NCBI GenBank assembly: GCA_965230615.1
Contig: OZ246012.1
Span: forward strand, 1,984,001-2,048,000
DNA: 64,000 nt
Reading direction: 5' to 3'
Source of the DNA: G965230615 sp965230615
GTDB lineage: Bacteria; Pseudomonadota; Gammaproteobacteria; HTCC5015
Within the stretch, counting starts at the first letter, position 1; every line of letters starts with the position of its first letter. Under the pieces are notes generated by a model. It did no database searches. It saw nothing but the letters and a program-made list of their open reading frames with translations, and had not been told where the DNA came from. A program made the position numbers and the translations under genes. Shown piece after piece: positions 9,608-19,021 of the stretch.

Positions 9608-10885
9608 TCAACCGGCAATTGCTGTTTTTTTATCTGCTTCGTAGTAAGAGAGCATACCAACCAGGATGGATAGTACCATACAGAAAAACGTAATCGAACG
9701 CCTATAATCCAAAAAGGAAGCTGATATCCCAAAAACACTATACGCTATTATTAACAGCATTCCAGCAAACCCCAGGCGTACTGCTACGTGATGCTTGGAC
9801 CTGATAGCATTGAGAAATATAAATACTGCCCCTCCCCAAAAAACCAGCAAACCAACAATACCAACAAGGCCATGGGCTGCAAGCACTCGCAAATACTCAT
9901 TATGCGGATCTGACAATTTCGCAAACGCCGGAATTTTCTTGCCAGACTCTATATCAACTTGCAACTTCTCGACAAAGCGCCCTGGACCTGCACCTACAAC
10001 GGGATGTTGTAAAAATATACCCCATGCATCAGCCCACATTGCAAATCGCGCTCCCAAAGAGGTATTGAGGTTACCCTCCTTGAAATAACGGTTTAAGTTA
10101 TAAGTGGTTTGGGTAACTTTTGCCTTAACACCTGTTTGAGGAATGAAATAAACAGCTGTAGGTACTGCAATTGAAATAGCCAGCACTAAGGCTTTTTGCC
10201 GAATGGATAAAACTCCAGCATATTGCAAAAACAATACCGCGATAAAAAAAGGTAGCGCAACCCATCCACCTCTTGCACCGGATAGCATACTGGCAAGGGT
10301 TCCTAGAATAAAAGCCATGATCGGTATCAATATCAAGGCTTTACCTTGTTGCTTGAAAAAACCTAGGCCTACAAGCGCTATAAATGCCATCAATAATGAC
10401 AAATTGCCATAGATAATATGATGTGTGTTACCTTTTACCGCATAGCGCCAATGACCAGCCTCAAATAGATGCCATACCTCAACTAGGGAAACAGCGCCTG
10501 CACCAATGGCTCCCAAAGCCATGCCATACCAAAACCAGCGCTGATGCAATCCTATTCGCGTTAATAAAAAAACGATGGGTATTACTGCCAAACATCTTGC
10601 ATAACGTTTGAAGCGACGAATGTCAAAGTCTGAAGCATCTATAAAAATATAAGTAATCGAAAAAGATAGAACATAAATAATGACGACCAGATAAAATATT
10701 TTCTCTACTTGGGTTAAGTTAAACCGGTTTACCGTAAAGGCCACTAAACCCAATAGTGTCACGATACCAAATAGCGTGCTTAAAGCATGATCAATATGAA
10801 TAGCCGTTAACGGGAACAGCAACACTACTGCAGCCAACAAAAAAACAGCCAGCTTTATACTTAAGTTTATCGATGACTCATTCAT
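9608..10885 (-). CDS. O-antigen ligase / Wzy-like membrane protein
   Basis: A 425-aa polytopic membrane protein with about 10-12 hydrophobic segments. The Wzy_C/O-antigen ligase pattern is visible: SGARGGWVALP, then a large loop with GARFAMWADAW and GAGPGRF, then DPHNEYLRVLAAHGLVG before the last helices. The same family covers WaaL ligases, Wzy polymerases and some glycosyltransferases, so the exact role is open. A second candidate polymerase lies at 11897-13261. This one is the more typical ligase-like sequence, and the other may then be the polymerase. Confidence 0.8.
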   Translation of the reverse strand: MNESSINLSIKLAVFLLAAVVLLFPLTAIHIDHALSTLFGIVTLLGLVAFTVNRFNLTQVEKIFYLVVIIYVLSFSITYIFIDASDFDIRRFKRYARCLAVIPIVFLLTRIGLHQRWFWYGMALGAIGAGAVSLVEVWHLFEAGHWRYAVKGNTHHIIYGNLSLLMAFIALVGLGFFKQQGKALILIPIMAFILGTLASMLSGARGGWVALPFFIAVLFLQYAGVLSIRQKALVLAISIAVPTAVYFIPQTGVKAKVTQTTYNLNRYFKEGNLNTSLGARFAMWADAWGIFLQHPVVGAGPGRFVEKLQVDIESGKKIPAFAKLSDPHNEYLRVLAAHGLVGIVGLLVFWGGAVFIFLNAIRSKHHVAVRLGFAGMLLIIAYSVFGISASFLDYRRSITFFCMVLSILVGMLSYYEADKKTAIAG

Positions 10886-10932
10886 AAGCTCTTAATATTA
10901 AGACAAAGTCTAAAATCTTTTCATAAACACAT

Positions 10933-11454
10933 CTAAAATAAACTCGAAATCTGCTCATCGAGCTTTTCACAGAAAGACATAGTTATTGCCTTGCCCTCTG
11001 TCATTCCGCCAGGACCCGTAGACATATGAGACTTTAACTCAAAAACCTGCTGCTCATACGACTCAATAACGCCTAACAACTCATCTATCTCATAAACAGC
11101 GAGAATTTTATTATAACTTGACATATGCCTAACGAAATCAACCTGGTGATCGTCAATAGCTTCGACATATTTGCTCAATCGGGGAACAACAATAGGTATC
11201 TTGCCATTTTTCAAGCAGGTAAAAATAGTGCCAGGCCCTCCCTGGCATACCACCTTATCACTCAACCTCACTTTTTCTTGCATTTCTGTATAAGACAGCA
11301 TCCTAGCCCATTCGACGTATTTTGGCTCAGTAGCCTTGGGACCAATTTGAGCAAAAACCGGGGTTTGCAGCTGACCGACCTCTACTAAACGATCTAAATG
11401 CAATATCAAGCGATCAAAGGTATGGTCATCGGTCCCCACAGTGACAAAAATCAT
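10933..11454 (-). CDS. Alg13/PssE-like glycosyltransferase catalytic subunit
   Basis: A 173-aa protein starting MIFVTVGTDDHTFDRLI, the start typical of Alg13/PssE/EpsF-type half-glycosyltransferases (GT28 C-terminal domain). The motif CQGGPGTIFTCLKNGKIPIVVPR is the nucleotide-sugar binding region. Its partner, the Alg14/PssD-like membrane-anchoring half, overlaps it by 4 bases immediately upstream (11451-11900). The two should form one enzyme adding the second sugar to a lipid-linked intermediate. The acceptor and donor are not determinable from sequence. Confidence 0.82.
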   Translation of the reverse strand: MIFVTVGTDDHTFDRLILHLDRLVEVGQLQTPVFAQIGPKATEPKYVEWARMLSYTEMQEKVRLSDKVVCQGGPGTIFTCLKNGKIPIVVPRLSKYVEAIDDHQVDFVRHMSSYNKILAVYEIDELLGVIESYEQQVFELKSHMSTGPGGMTEGKAITMSFCEKLDEQISSLF

Positions 11455-11900
11455 ATTAATGGCCCAAGTAATATCGAATTTTTATAAAGCTTCTGCTGTG
11501 ATTCCCATTGAACAATGAATTTATCAGCAACCGGATGTACAAGCCTGCCTGTCAGAGTCCGTGAATTAACCCTGTCATATACCTCAATGTAAACAGTTTT
11601 TATCCCAAGGAGCTTAGCTAAATAAAAGAAAGGTACAGCAATTCCCGCTCCATTAGACACTATAAGATCAGGGGATTTTGAAAAAATTAGTTTAACAGCC
11701 AAGAAAGAATTCCTAAGCAGATTCCAAATATTTCTAGTTGTCGGAAAATACCCAAAAAAAACTTCCTCCTCACTCAACAGAGAACGAGCATCTACTTTAT
11801 TTTCAGTCACCCAAAACCTTTCATGTTTTTGCCAAAAATCTTCCAGCAAATGCAGTTGCATTAAATGCCCACCAGCAGAGCAAATTAAGCAGATCTTCAT
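11451..11900 (-). CDS. Alg14/PssD-like glycosyltransferase membrane subunit
   Basis: A 149-aa protein with the Alg14 start KICLICSAGGHLMQLHLL, an internal hydrophobic stretch and PDLIVSNGAGIAVPFFYLA followed by KTVYIEVYDRVNSRTLTGRL, all characteristic of Alg14/PssD/CpsF proteins. It recruits the Alg13-like catalytic subunit to the membrane. It overlaps that gene by 4 bases downstream and the Wzy-like gene by 4 bases upstream, so three genes are translationally coupled. Confidence 0.82.
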   Translation of the reverse strand: MKICLICSAGGHLMQLHLLEDFWQKHERFWVTENKVDARSLLSEEEVFFGYFPTTRNIWNLLRNSFLAVKLIFSKSPDLIVSNGAGIAVPFFYLAKLLGIKTVYIEVYDRVNSRTLTGRLVHPVADKFIVQWESQQKLYKNSILLGPLI

Positions 11901-13261
11901 AAGTCAGCCTTATTATCAGTCATGTTACGCGACAAAGTCAGCGCCTTAGAAAACATCAGCATTTCAGCAATAAGCGCACCCAGCAAGACAGGAACATGCA
12001 ATTGAGCATCAAGATCTTCAGAAAGCTGCCACATAAATACTATTAACATAGCACACAGCACAACCCCATTTTTTCTCAGCATTCCCTCTACCTGGGAAGA
12101 CTTACTGATATTAATTGAACGTATATAATTGCGCAATGCACAATATAATAACCAGCCCCACAAAAACATATAAAGCACTAGGCCAATTAGGCCTGTTTTC
12201 ATAAAAACACCTACTGGCGTTGAGTGTGAACCTATAGAGATAACAGAATCAGTAGATTTAAGCTTATAACCAATACCAAACAAAAGATTGGCATCAGAGG
12301 TATGACTAAAAGCAATCGCATAAGACGCTAGCCGCGTACTAGTGCTACCACTCCTATAAGACATAAAATACTCAAATAAAAAAACACCTGAAGCAACCAT
12401 GACAGCTGCAGTAAAAACAATCACTATCATATTGTAAAAAACATTATTCTTTACTTTACCAAAAACTGTTAACCTCAATAAATAATATAAAAAATATATG
12501 ACATAGACTATTAAAAGCGCGATAACAATCGCCAGCACCACTGTTCGAGACATTGTTAAAACAATCATTGGCAAAAATAATAGCAGGTATTTAATACTAA
12601 TCTTATTAGCTGATATAAAATATAACGCCAACAATAAAATAAAAAAGCCAGCCAAACCATTAGCATATGGTGACAACATCCTCAAACGAGGAAAATAACC
12701 ACCCAAAAGCCAATCTTTTGAATAGAAAGTTGCCTCACTCAATGCTACCAAATGCGCCGGCAACCTTTCGAGCAAAGATCCAAACATCATACTCAAAAAA
12801 GGTGTCTGTAAACGAGCAATATCAAAGCCTACATAAACAAAAATACTTACCGCACCAAAAATCACACAGGCAATCAGGTTAGGTTTTATAGCTTTTTGTA
12901 AGTAATCAGAACGTAACACCCCCTTTTGCTTGTACACCAAAGTTAAAAAAATGACTAAAAAAACAGCTAGCCACGAAATACCACCTTGTATACTAGAAAG
13001 CACTCGACTAGGGCTTACGGCCATATTTTCTAATGGCACGAAGAATACTCTTAAAAAATAAAAAGCCAAGAAAAGAAGAAGCAAATTAAGTGCAACAAAG
13101 CTGTCAGTATGCACTGGTAATAATAGGAACCGAGCTTTCTTTGCCGACCGCAAAAAATCAGCGACAAAACACGCTAAAAAAACCACTAAGCTCAAACTAA
13201 AGAACCAACTGACTGGTAGTGTAAAGCAATAAATACTGAGCAGCGATGGAGCTTTTCTCAT
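11897..13261 (-). CDS. Polytopic membrane protein, candidate polysaccharide polymerase (Wzy-like)
   Basis: A 454-aa very hydrophobic protein with around 11-12 predicted membrane segments. Sequence similarity to a named family is not obvious by eye. The arrangement of two loops, with LLFGIGYKLKS and GSHSTPVGVFMKTGLIGLVLY before the C-terminal helices, is like Wzy polymerases and O-antigen ligase-like proteins. Its place inside the cluster between the Alg14-like gene and the flippase genes fits a polymerase. The alternative is a ligase, with 9608-10885 as the polymerase. Confidence 0.65.
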   Translation of the reverse strand: MRKAPSLLSIYCFTLPVSWFFSLSLVVFLACFVADFLRSAKKARFLLLPVHTDSFVALNLLLLFLAFYFLRVFFVPLENMAVSPSRVLSSIQGGISWLAVFLVIFLTLVYKQKGVLRSDYLQKAIKPNLIACVIFGAVSIFVYVGFDIARLQTPFLSMMFGSLLERLPAHLVALSEATFYSKDWLLGGYFPRLRMLSPYANGLAGFFILLLALYFISANKISIKYLLLFLPMIVLTMSRTVVLAIVIALLIVYVIYFLYYLLRLTVFGKVKNNVFYNMIVIVFTAAVMVASGVFLFEYFMSYRSGSTSTRLASYAIAFSHTSDANLLFGIGYKLKSTDSVISIGSHSTPVGVFMKTGLIGLVLYMFLWGWLLYCALRNYIRSINISKSSQVEGMLRKNGVVLCAMLIVFMWQLSEDLDAQLHVPVLLGALIAEMLMFSKALTLSRNMTDNKADL

Positions 13262-13313
13262 TCACTTCTCCTTACTTTACTTTTAAAAAAAATACCAGGC
13301 AAAAATATCATTA

Positions 13314-14177
13314 TCAAATATCCAACTCTACCCTTGGGATGCTTTCATGCAACATACTCCTATCCGAAACCACATACAACTCAACCCCTTTACGCTCTAG
13401 CCATTCATACATTTCTAACGTAGAGTCAGCGATAAAGCCAGCCTCACCTTTTGCGACACCGGGAATATTAATAATCACCTCTCTACCAAGCAAAAACATC
13501 AAGAGCCGAAAAGCATTCTCTAAGCGTATATAAATCTTGTTGTACAAACCAAGAGATTTACTCATCAACCTTTCTCTTTGCATACTAAAAAAACTGGTTT
13601 TTTCATAAAACCGCTCTATTTTATCGGTTTTTGGCGCTCCAAGATCCCAACCCAAAACAAAAACACGTTTCACCCCCAAAAGCACAGGCAAAAAAATACC
13701 GAGCTCATGCATGATACCTGGGCCAAAGGGTCTGTATTGATCTCCTTCTTCCAATAAATAATCATCATACTGCTTAGTAAAAGCAAGACTTTTAGCGTGT
13801 GATGAATCCCGCTTTCTAACGACAAATTCCAAGTCAGACTTGCAACCAGGTACGCTCCATAGTGGATTATTGGTTTTCAGCATCATTACAACCGGATCAA
13901 ACTTTGTAATATATTGATACCTTTGATAGTTAAAAGCATTTAATAAATGGTAATCGACAACACCATCTACTAGCTGATATGTCTGTTTAACCGCAATAGT
14001 CAGCTTATCTTCCAAAAAAACCTTTAATCGCTCAGAAGGAAAGCTCTTGACCGAAGGGCCAGCTGTTAAAATATAACAGTCTTCACCTTCATAAGCCCCC
14101 TTTAAAACAGCAATCTTATCCTGCAAGGTTTTTTGTTTATCAATTAAGCTCTTTAGCTCTTTTGTTTTAACATGCAT
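13314..14177 (-). CDS. GPS-motif protein, possible GT42-like or DUF115/MptE-like enzyme of glycan assembly
   Basis: A 287-aa soluble protein with a short coiled start (residues 1-28), then DCYILTAGPSVKSFPSERL. This 'hydrophobic strand + GPS + KSF' pattern occurs in bacterial GT42 sialyltransferases and in DUF115/MptE-like proteins. Later GIFLPVLLGVKRVFVLGWDLG resembles the second conserved block of the same fold. A long basic segment with a hydrophobic stretch (RLLMFLLGREVIINIPG) follows. The locus also encodes a CMP-sugar synthetase, so a CMP-sugar-using transferase is an attractive idea, but I cannot assign it from motifs alone. Confidence 0.5.
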   Translation of the reverse strand: MHVKTKELKSLIDKQKTLQDKIAVLKGAYEGEDCYILTAGPSVKSFPSERLKVFLEDKLTIAVKQTYQLVDGVVDYHLLNAFNYQRYQYITKFDPVVMMLKTNNPLWSVPGCKSDLEFVVRKRDSSHAKSLAFTKQYDDYLLEEGDQYRPFGPGIMHELGIFLPVLLGVKRVFVLGWDLGAPKTDKIERFYEKTSFFSMQRERLMSKSLGLYNKIYIRLENAFRLLMFLLGREVIINIPGVAKGEAGFIADSTLEMYEWLERKGVELYVVSDRSMLHESIPRVELDI

Positions 14178-14242
14178 ATAATTTACCTAAAAAACTATAG
14201 TATAAAAACCTACGTAGAATGCTTCGCTTTTTCAAGACACAC

Positions 14243-15535
14243 TCAGAGGAGCTTCGAGTTCTGAAAAGGGCTAATTTTTAACCTTATTACAATAATGTAA
14301 TAGGCCATGCCCAATCCTCCCTGCACAGCAACCATGCCAAAAGCCGCTAGTATAGCTGCATTCACAAAATAATAACCTGCGGCTATAGTAAACAGTATAT
14401 TGATACAAGCACCAATAATAACCACTGCTGAAAAATATTTATCTTTGCCTAGAGGCACCAGCCAATTAGCGCCAAGCGCCTGATTGATAGCGATAAATAC
14501 AGGGAAAAGACAGAAAATCTGGAAGAATGGCACAGCTAACTCAAAACCACCCCCTAATAACAAGCGAATGATATCATCCGAAAATATATAACTAGCAACA
14601 GTTAAAAAAACACCTACCAACAGCATTAAAAAAAATGCTTTACGCGCTACTACTTTCGCATTTGATAATGACTCTTCAACTTTTCGGCTCATTTTAGGAA
14701 AAACCAAATCAGAAATAGGTGCAATCAGACCACGAATAGCATTAGCTACTCTAAGCGCACCAGCAAAATAACCTAACTGTTTACTGCCTAGGAAAAAACC
14801 CAATAAAAACACATTACCCTCAATAAAAAAAATAGCACTAGACCGAACAAAAAACAAAAGACAACTTTCCTTAAGGGTACTCCATAGAGCCGTTAGTGAT
14901 GGCAATTTAAAAAGCATAAAGCGCCTCAACATGGCTATCGGCACTAAAAGGGAAATAATGTTCCCTAGCATTATGGCATAAAAAACTTTCGCAATATCCT
15001 CAGGACCTGACACTAAAGCCAATGTCAGCACAAAAACTATAAGCCGCATTAAAAAATCTATCATAGCAACCAGTTTCATTTGCTCAAGCCCGCGCATAAA
15101 CCAAAGCAAATTAAACCCTTGCAAAATATACGCCCATACAGCAACCCAGAAAACATCCTGATAAAGTGCAATTGGACTTAAAAAGGGAATAATGAAAAAT
15201 GTTACAAGAACAACGAAAAAAGATAACAAGCATTGAATTACAATTGCATTAATTAGAATACTTGATAGTACTTCTGGGTTATTTCTATTTTTTGCTACAC
15301 TGCGTGTACCCGACATCGCAAAGCCAAACTCTATCAGCAAGCTCATGAAAATCCCATACGCCTGCATATAGGCAACCACGCCTAAAGCTTCTGGGCCCAG
15401 TTTTCTTGCAAGGTAAGGTAATAATAACAGAGGCAATAAATAACGCCCTGCATGCGAGCAGTAAAGCGCTATCAAGTCCGTACTTAGTTTTGAAGAAGCC
15501 AAATACCGGAATCTGGAGTAAAGTGACTCGTGCAT
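14243..15535 (-). CDS. Wzx-type oligosaccharide flippase
   Basis: A 430-aa MATE/MOP-superfamily protein with about 12 membrane segments. The N-terminal region has LIALYCSHAGRYLLPLLLLP and LGPEALGVVAYMQAYG, typical of Wzx/RfbX proteins. It would flip the lipid-linked repeat unit across the inner membrane before polymerisation. The stop of the upstream GT4 gene is 7 bases from this start. Family membership is clear; substrate is unknown. Confidence 0.88.
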   Translation of the reverse strand: MHESLYSRFRYLASSKLSTDLIALYCSHAGRYLLPLLLLPYLARKLGPEALGVVAYMQAYGIFMSLLIEFGFAMSGTRSVAKNRNNPEVLSSILINAIVIQCLLSFFVVLVTFFIIPFLSPIALYQDVFWVAVWAYILQGFNLLWFMRGLEQMKLVAMIDFLMRLIVFVLTLALVSGPEDIAKVFYAIMLGNIISLLVPIAMLRRFMLFKLPSLTALWSTLKESCLLFFVRSSAIFFIEGNVFLLGFFLGSKQLGYFAGALRVANAIRGLIAPISDLVFPKMSRKVEESLSNAKVVARKAFFLMLLVGVFLTVASYIFSDDIIRLLLGGGFELAVPFFQIFCLFPVFIAINQALGANWLVPLGKDKYFSAVVIIGACINILFTIAAGYYFVNAAILAAFGMVAVQGGLGMAYYIIVIRLKISPFQNSKLL

Positions 15536-15542
15536 TTATTAT

Positions 15543-16664
15543 TCAAACAAATATATCTGTAAGCTGCGACTTCATACTATCTACACGCGCTATTGATTGA
15601 ATATACTCATTATCAATTTTTGCAGCAAATCGATCATATGAGTCAAGCACTTGACCAACTTGAACTGATAGTGCTTTATAGTCACCTGCTGGTGTTTGCA
15701 CAATATTACCAGCGCTATACTCTGCTAACACTGGCAACTCAAAAGCTACAACCGGTGTTTTGCAATACAGTGCCTCTAGAGGAGGCATCCCAAAACCTTC
15801 AAAAAATGAAGGAAATACCATTACTGAAGACTGTTTGATAATCTGAAACTTATCGTGTTCAGTCACTTTGCTTCTTATAACTACATTAATATCATACTTA
15901 GCCGCTTTACGTTTCAGCTCTTGAACAGTCGAGTCCTGTAATTGTTGAGAGCCTATAATCAGAACAAATGTAGAACCACTAATAGCAGGGGTAAATATTT
16001 CACCTAAACCTGACAATCCTTTATGCGGGTCATTACGTGAAATACAAACTATTTGACGTTCTCTTTTTGGTATATCGACAACTTCATCCGCTATAACAGA
16101 ATTTATAGCCGTATAATAAAACACATGCTTGGCATTAACGGCCGATAAATAAAACTCTTTGGCATAGCGCTGGCTTTCGCCAGAGATAGATAATATAAGA
16201 TCGGCTTCCTGAGCAACCAACTCCCAACCATACCAATCAGAATTTCTTTTCTTAAAAGGGGAGACACTGTTAAACCAGTTAGGTGTTTCGAAATTTAACA
16301 ACACCACCTTGTCCGAACAAGCTTTTGCCGCATGCAACATTCTTTGATGTAGTTTTACCTGACCTGCCTGAGGTACGATAATACTGTAATCGGCTTTGGG
16401 TAAATTAGATGACTTAATTTCTGGCCAATAGTCAACTCCAGTTTTTTTGAGCACTTTATGCAACAACTCAAATTTTAATTGCATTGACTTATCTATTGTA
16501 ACTTTACTAAAACCAGCAAAGTCTTGATAAAAAGCGGGCACATTATCCGTAACAAAAGTCACTTGGTAACCACTCGCACCCAGACTTTCCGCCAACAACC
16601 AGGACAACAACCTCCCTCCACTTATCGCTTTAGCTGGTTGAGTGCCCATAACGTTAATTCGCAT
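15543..16664 (-). CDS. GT4-family glycosyltransferase
   Basis: A 373-aa GT-B fold glycosyltransferase. The N-terminal acceptor domain starts MRINVMGTQPAKAISGGRLL. The donor domain has CISRNDPHKGLSGL and the retaining-GT4 signature FPSFFEGFGMPPLEALYCKTPVVAF, with the E(x7)E pair. It probably adds one sugar to the growing repeat unit on the cytoplasmic face. The ATG at 16664 is chosen over a TTG two codons upstream; it begins 2 bases after the epimerase stop. Confidence 0.87.
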   Translation of the reverse strand: MRINVMGTQPAKAISGGRLLSWLLAESLGASGYQVTFVTDNVPAFYQDFAGFSKVTIDKSMQLKFELLHKVLKKTGVDYWPEIKSSNLPKADYSIIVPQAGQVKLHQRMLHAAKACSDKVVLLNFETPNWFNSVSPFKKRNSDWYGWELVAQEADLILSISGESQRYAKEFYLSAVNAKHVFYYTAINSVIADEVVDIPKRERQIVCISRNDPHKGLSGLGEIFTPAISGSTFVLIIGSQQLQDSTVQELKRKAAKYDINVVIRSKVTEHDKFQIIKQSSVMVFPSFFEGFGMPPLEALYCKTPVVAFELPVLAEYSAGNIVQTPAGDYKALSVQVGQVLDSYDRFAAKIDNEYIQSIARVDSMKSQLTDIFV

Positions 16665-16666
16665 TG

Positions 16667-17653
16667 TCAAACCTTTTCATCCTGATTAATAATACGACTC
16701 ACTCCAGAGCTTAAATCAATAAAGTCATAGCCACCAAGCAGGCTTAATAGCTTTGTTATATCAGGTTTGCGTTTTATATGATCGCCTACTCTGGCTTCAC
16801 GATGTTCAATACGTGGTTCTTTATCGAATTTCTCCAGCACCAACTCAGCCAATTCCTTAATGGACACCTCATCAGGATTACCAAGATTATAAACATCATT
16901 ATAACCCTGCTGTTTCTGCATGAGCTGCCAGGTTAGCTCTATATGGTCATCAATATGACAAAATGACCGGGTTTGCTGACCATCACCAATTATTTGTAAT
17001 GGATACTCACCTTGAGAAATGCGATTAATAAATTCTGGGATCACCTGACCATATTTTGTACCAACCATACGAGGCCCATAGACATTAAATATTCTCAACA
17101 CAATCCAGTTAATATCTAGCTCACGACAAAAAAGTTTCGTATAAAACTCACTAACCAGTTTACCCGCCGCATAACTGTCTCTATCGTACTCCAATCTAAC
17201 ATAAGTCAAATCATCTTCTGAGGTTGGCAAATTAAACGGCTCACCATAATTTTCAGAGGTAGACGCAAAAACAAACAAAGGCTTTTTCGAGTAACCATTT
17301 GCTTTCGCTTTTTTAACAGCTTGCAAAAGGTTATATGTAGCAATAGAGTTAACCTCTACTACTTTAGCGGGCTCATCATAGAAATACTCAGTTCCATTAA
17401 TAGCTGCATAATGAACAATCAAGTCAGGTTGCTCATCAATAATCAACGCAGCCAAAGCATCAACACTATCTGATTCCACCAAGTCCAGCTCACATAGCTT
17501 ATTTTGATCATTTAGCAAGTGAGCCACATTGCTTTTCTTGCCACGAAACAAATTATCCACAATAGTGAATGACAGCTGCTCAACAGCCAACCGTTCACAG
17601 AAAAAAGAACCTATAAATCCAGCGCCACCGGTCACTAAGGCTTTTTTAAACAT
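16667..17653 (-). CDS. NAD-dependent nucleotide-sugar epimerase/dehydratase (extended SDR)
   Basis: A 328-aa extended short-chain dehydrogenase. The NAD site is VTGGAGFIGSFFCERL at the N-terminus. The catalytic YxxxK is in YDRDSYAAGKLVSE, and an ENYGEP motif precedes it. RIFNVYGPRM and the QTRSFCHIDD motif mark a UDP- or GDP-sugar epimerase/dehydratase. The ATG at 17653 has AAGGTG at good spacing; a TTG one codon upstream is less likely. Next to the nucleotide-sugar dehydrogenase, it probably epimerises or decarboxylates an NDP-hexuronic acid or hexose. Confidence 0.88.
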   Translation of the reverse strand: MFKKALVTGGAGFIGSFFCERLAVEQLSFTIVDNLFRGKKSNVAHLLNDQNKLCELDLVESDSVDALAALIIDEQPDLIVHYAAINGTEYFYDEPAKVVEVNSIATYNLLQAVKKAKANGYSKKPLFVFASTSENYGEPFNLPTSEDDLTYVRLEYDRDSYAAGKLVSEFYTKLFCRELDINWIVLRIFNVYGPRMVGTKYGQVIPEFINRISQGEYPLQIIGDGQQTRSFCHIDDHIELTWQLMQKQQGYNDVYNLGNPDEVSIKELAELVLEKFDKEPRIEHREARVGDHIKRKPDITKLLSLLGGYDFIDLSSGVSRIINQDEKV

Positions 17654-17662
17654 CAAGACACC

Positions 17663-18970
17663 TTAAATCAGCATATTACCCAAATTAAATATTTGTGCGT
17701 CTCCTAACTCACTGCTATAAGCTTCTAACGCACCCCATGTATCCAACACTATTTTTTTATTTTGAGCACCTGCAGATAAAGCAATAATGTCGACATTGCG
17801 ATAAGCCCTGTTATTGTTCAGCAATAGCAAACAATCAACATCGGCAGATAACTCATATAAATCATCTCTCACCTCTCCTAGACCCAACGCCTGCATTTCT
17901 GTTTTATTGGCAACAAAATCGTGCAGATATAAAGTAAAGCCCAACTGCTTTAATTTATAGGCAATACTAACGGCATTTGAACCACGAAGATCAGAAGTTT
18001 CTGGCACCCCTTTGAACGCCAAACCACTAATACCAATTTTCCGATCAAGCCCCTTGGCCTGACTAACTGAACACACCCAATCAACAATAGTCTCCTCAAG
18101 AGACTCATTATATTTACGGGAGTTAATAACAAAATCCTTACCTTTAAAGTCCTCTAAATTATATGTGAGGATATAAGCATCTTTAGACAAACAGGGCCCA
18201 CCGACAAAGCCAGGTGCAGCAATATTAGATCGCTCGTAACCCATATTGGCATCTTTTATTAGTTGAATACCATTCAGGCCAAACTTTTGTGCTATTTCAT
18301 TAAATGCATTACCTATTGAGAAATGAATATCTCTATAAGTATTATTAAATAACTTAATCAACTCAGCCGCTTCTAAAGAATCCACTCTCACGACAAATGG
18401 CGTTATTTGCCTAAACAAATCTTCAGCCATCGCTAATGACTTCAGATTATTACCGCCGACGATTTGCGGCAGATTTTGCAGTTCTGAAATAGCTTTACCT
18501 TCCACTGTTCTTTCAGGGCAAAAAGCCACCAACAACTCTTCTACTGGCTTTCCCGATTTTTGGCTTAGGTAAGGCAAAACTATTTTTCTGGTTGTACCGA
18601 CAGATACGGTACTCCTTAAAATTATCAGCTGCGAGCCATCATAAATATCAGCAATGGTGTCAAGCGCTGATAGAATATATTGAAAGTTCGGCTCAGCCCC
18701 ATTATTAACCAAAGGTGTACCAACAGTGACCAGTATGGCATCCAAGTTTTGCTCAGGCACAAAACCATCTTCAACAAAGAAATTCTTACCTTGATGCAAC
18801 CTTAACAGGTTATCAATACCGGGTTCATAGAAGTGAGCTTTGTTTTGCTTAATGGATAACTTAGTCGCTTGATTAACCTCAATACCATAGACATTAAATT
18901 TCTTTAAAGCCGCTACAATACTAAAAGTTAAACCTACATAACCTAATCCGATAACACCAATATTTTCCAT
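17663..18970 (-). CDS. UDP-glucose/GDP-mannose dehydrogenase family protein (nucleotide-sugar to uronate)
   Basis: A 435-aa NAD-dependent four-electron dehydrogenase. The Rossmann motif is NIGVIGLGYVGLTFSIV. The catalytic region has GPCLSKDAY, giving the active-site Cys. The C-terminal UDP-binding domain starts at IGISGLAFKGVPETSDLRGSNAV. The general layout matches UDP-N-acetyl-mannosaminuronate or UDP-glucose dehydrogenases. It makes an acidic NDP-sugar for the polysaccharide. Confidence 0.88.
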   Translation of the reverse strand: MENIGVIGLGYVGLTFSIVAALKKFNVYGIEVNQATKLSIKQNKAHFYEPGIDNLLRLHQGKNFFVEDGFVPEQNLDAILVTVGTPLVNNGAEPNFQYILSALDTIADIYDGSQLIILRSTVSVGTTRKIVLPYLSQKSGKPVEELLVAFCPERTVEGKAISELQNLPQIVGGNNLKSLAMAEDLFRQITPFVVRVDSLEAAELIKLFNNTYRDIHFSIGNAFNEIAQKFGLNGIQLIKDANMGYERSNIAAPGFVGGPCLSKDAYILTYNLEDFKGKDFVINSRKYNESLEETIVDWVCSVSQAKGLDRKIGISGLAFKGVPETSDLRGSNAVSIAYKLKQLGFTLYLHDFVANKTEMQALGLGEVRDDLYELSADVDCLLLLNNNRAYRNVDIIALSAGAQNKKIVLDTWGALEAYSSELGDAQIFNLGNMLI

Positions 18971-19021
18971 GCTGCACCCAAAATCTGATTTATCTATCTA
19001 ACACATACCATTCAGCCATTA

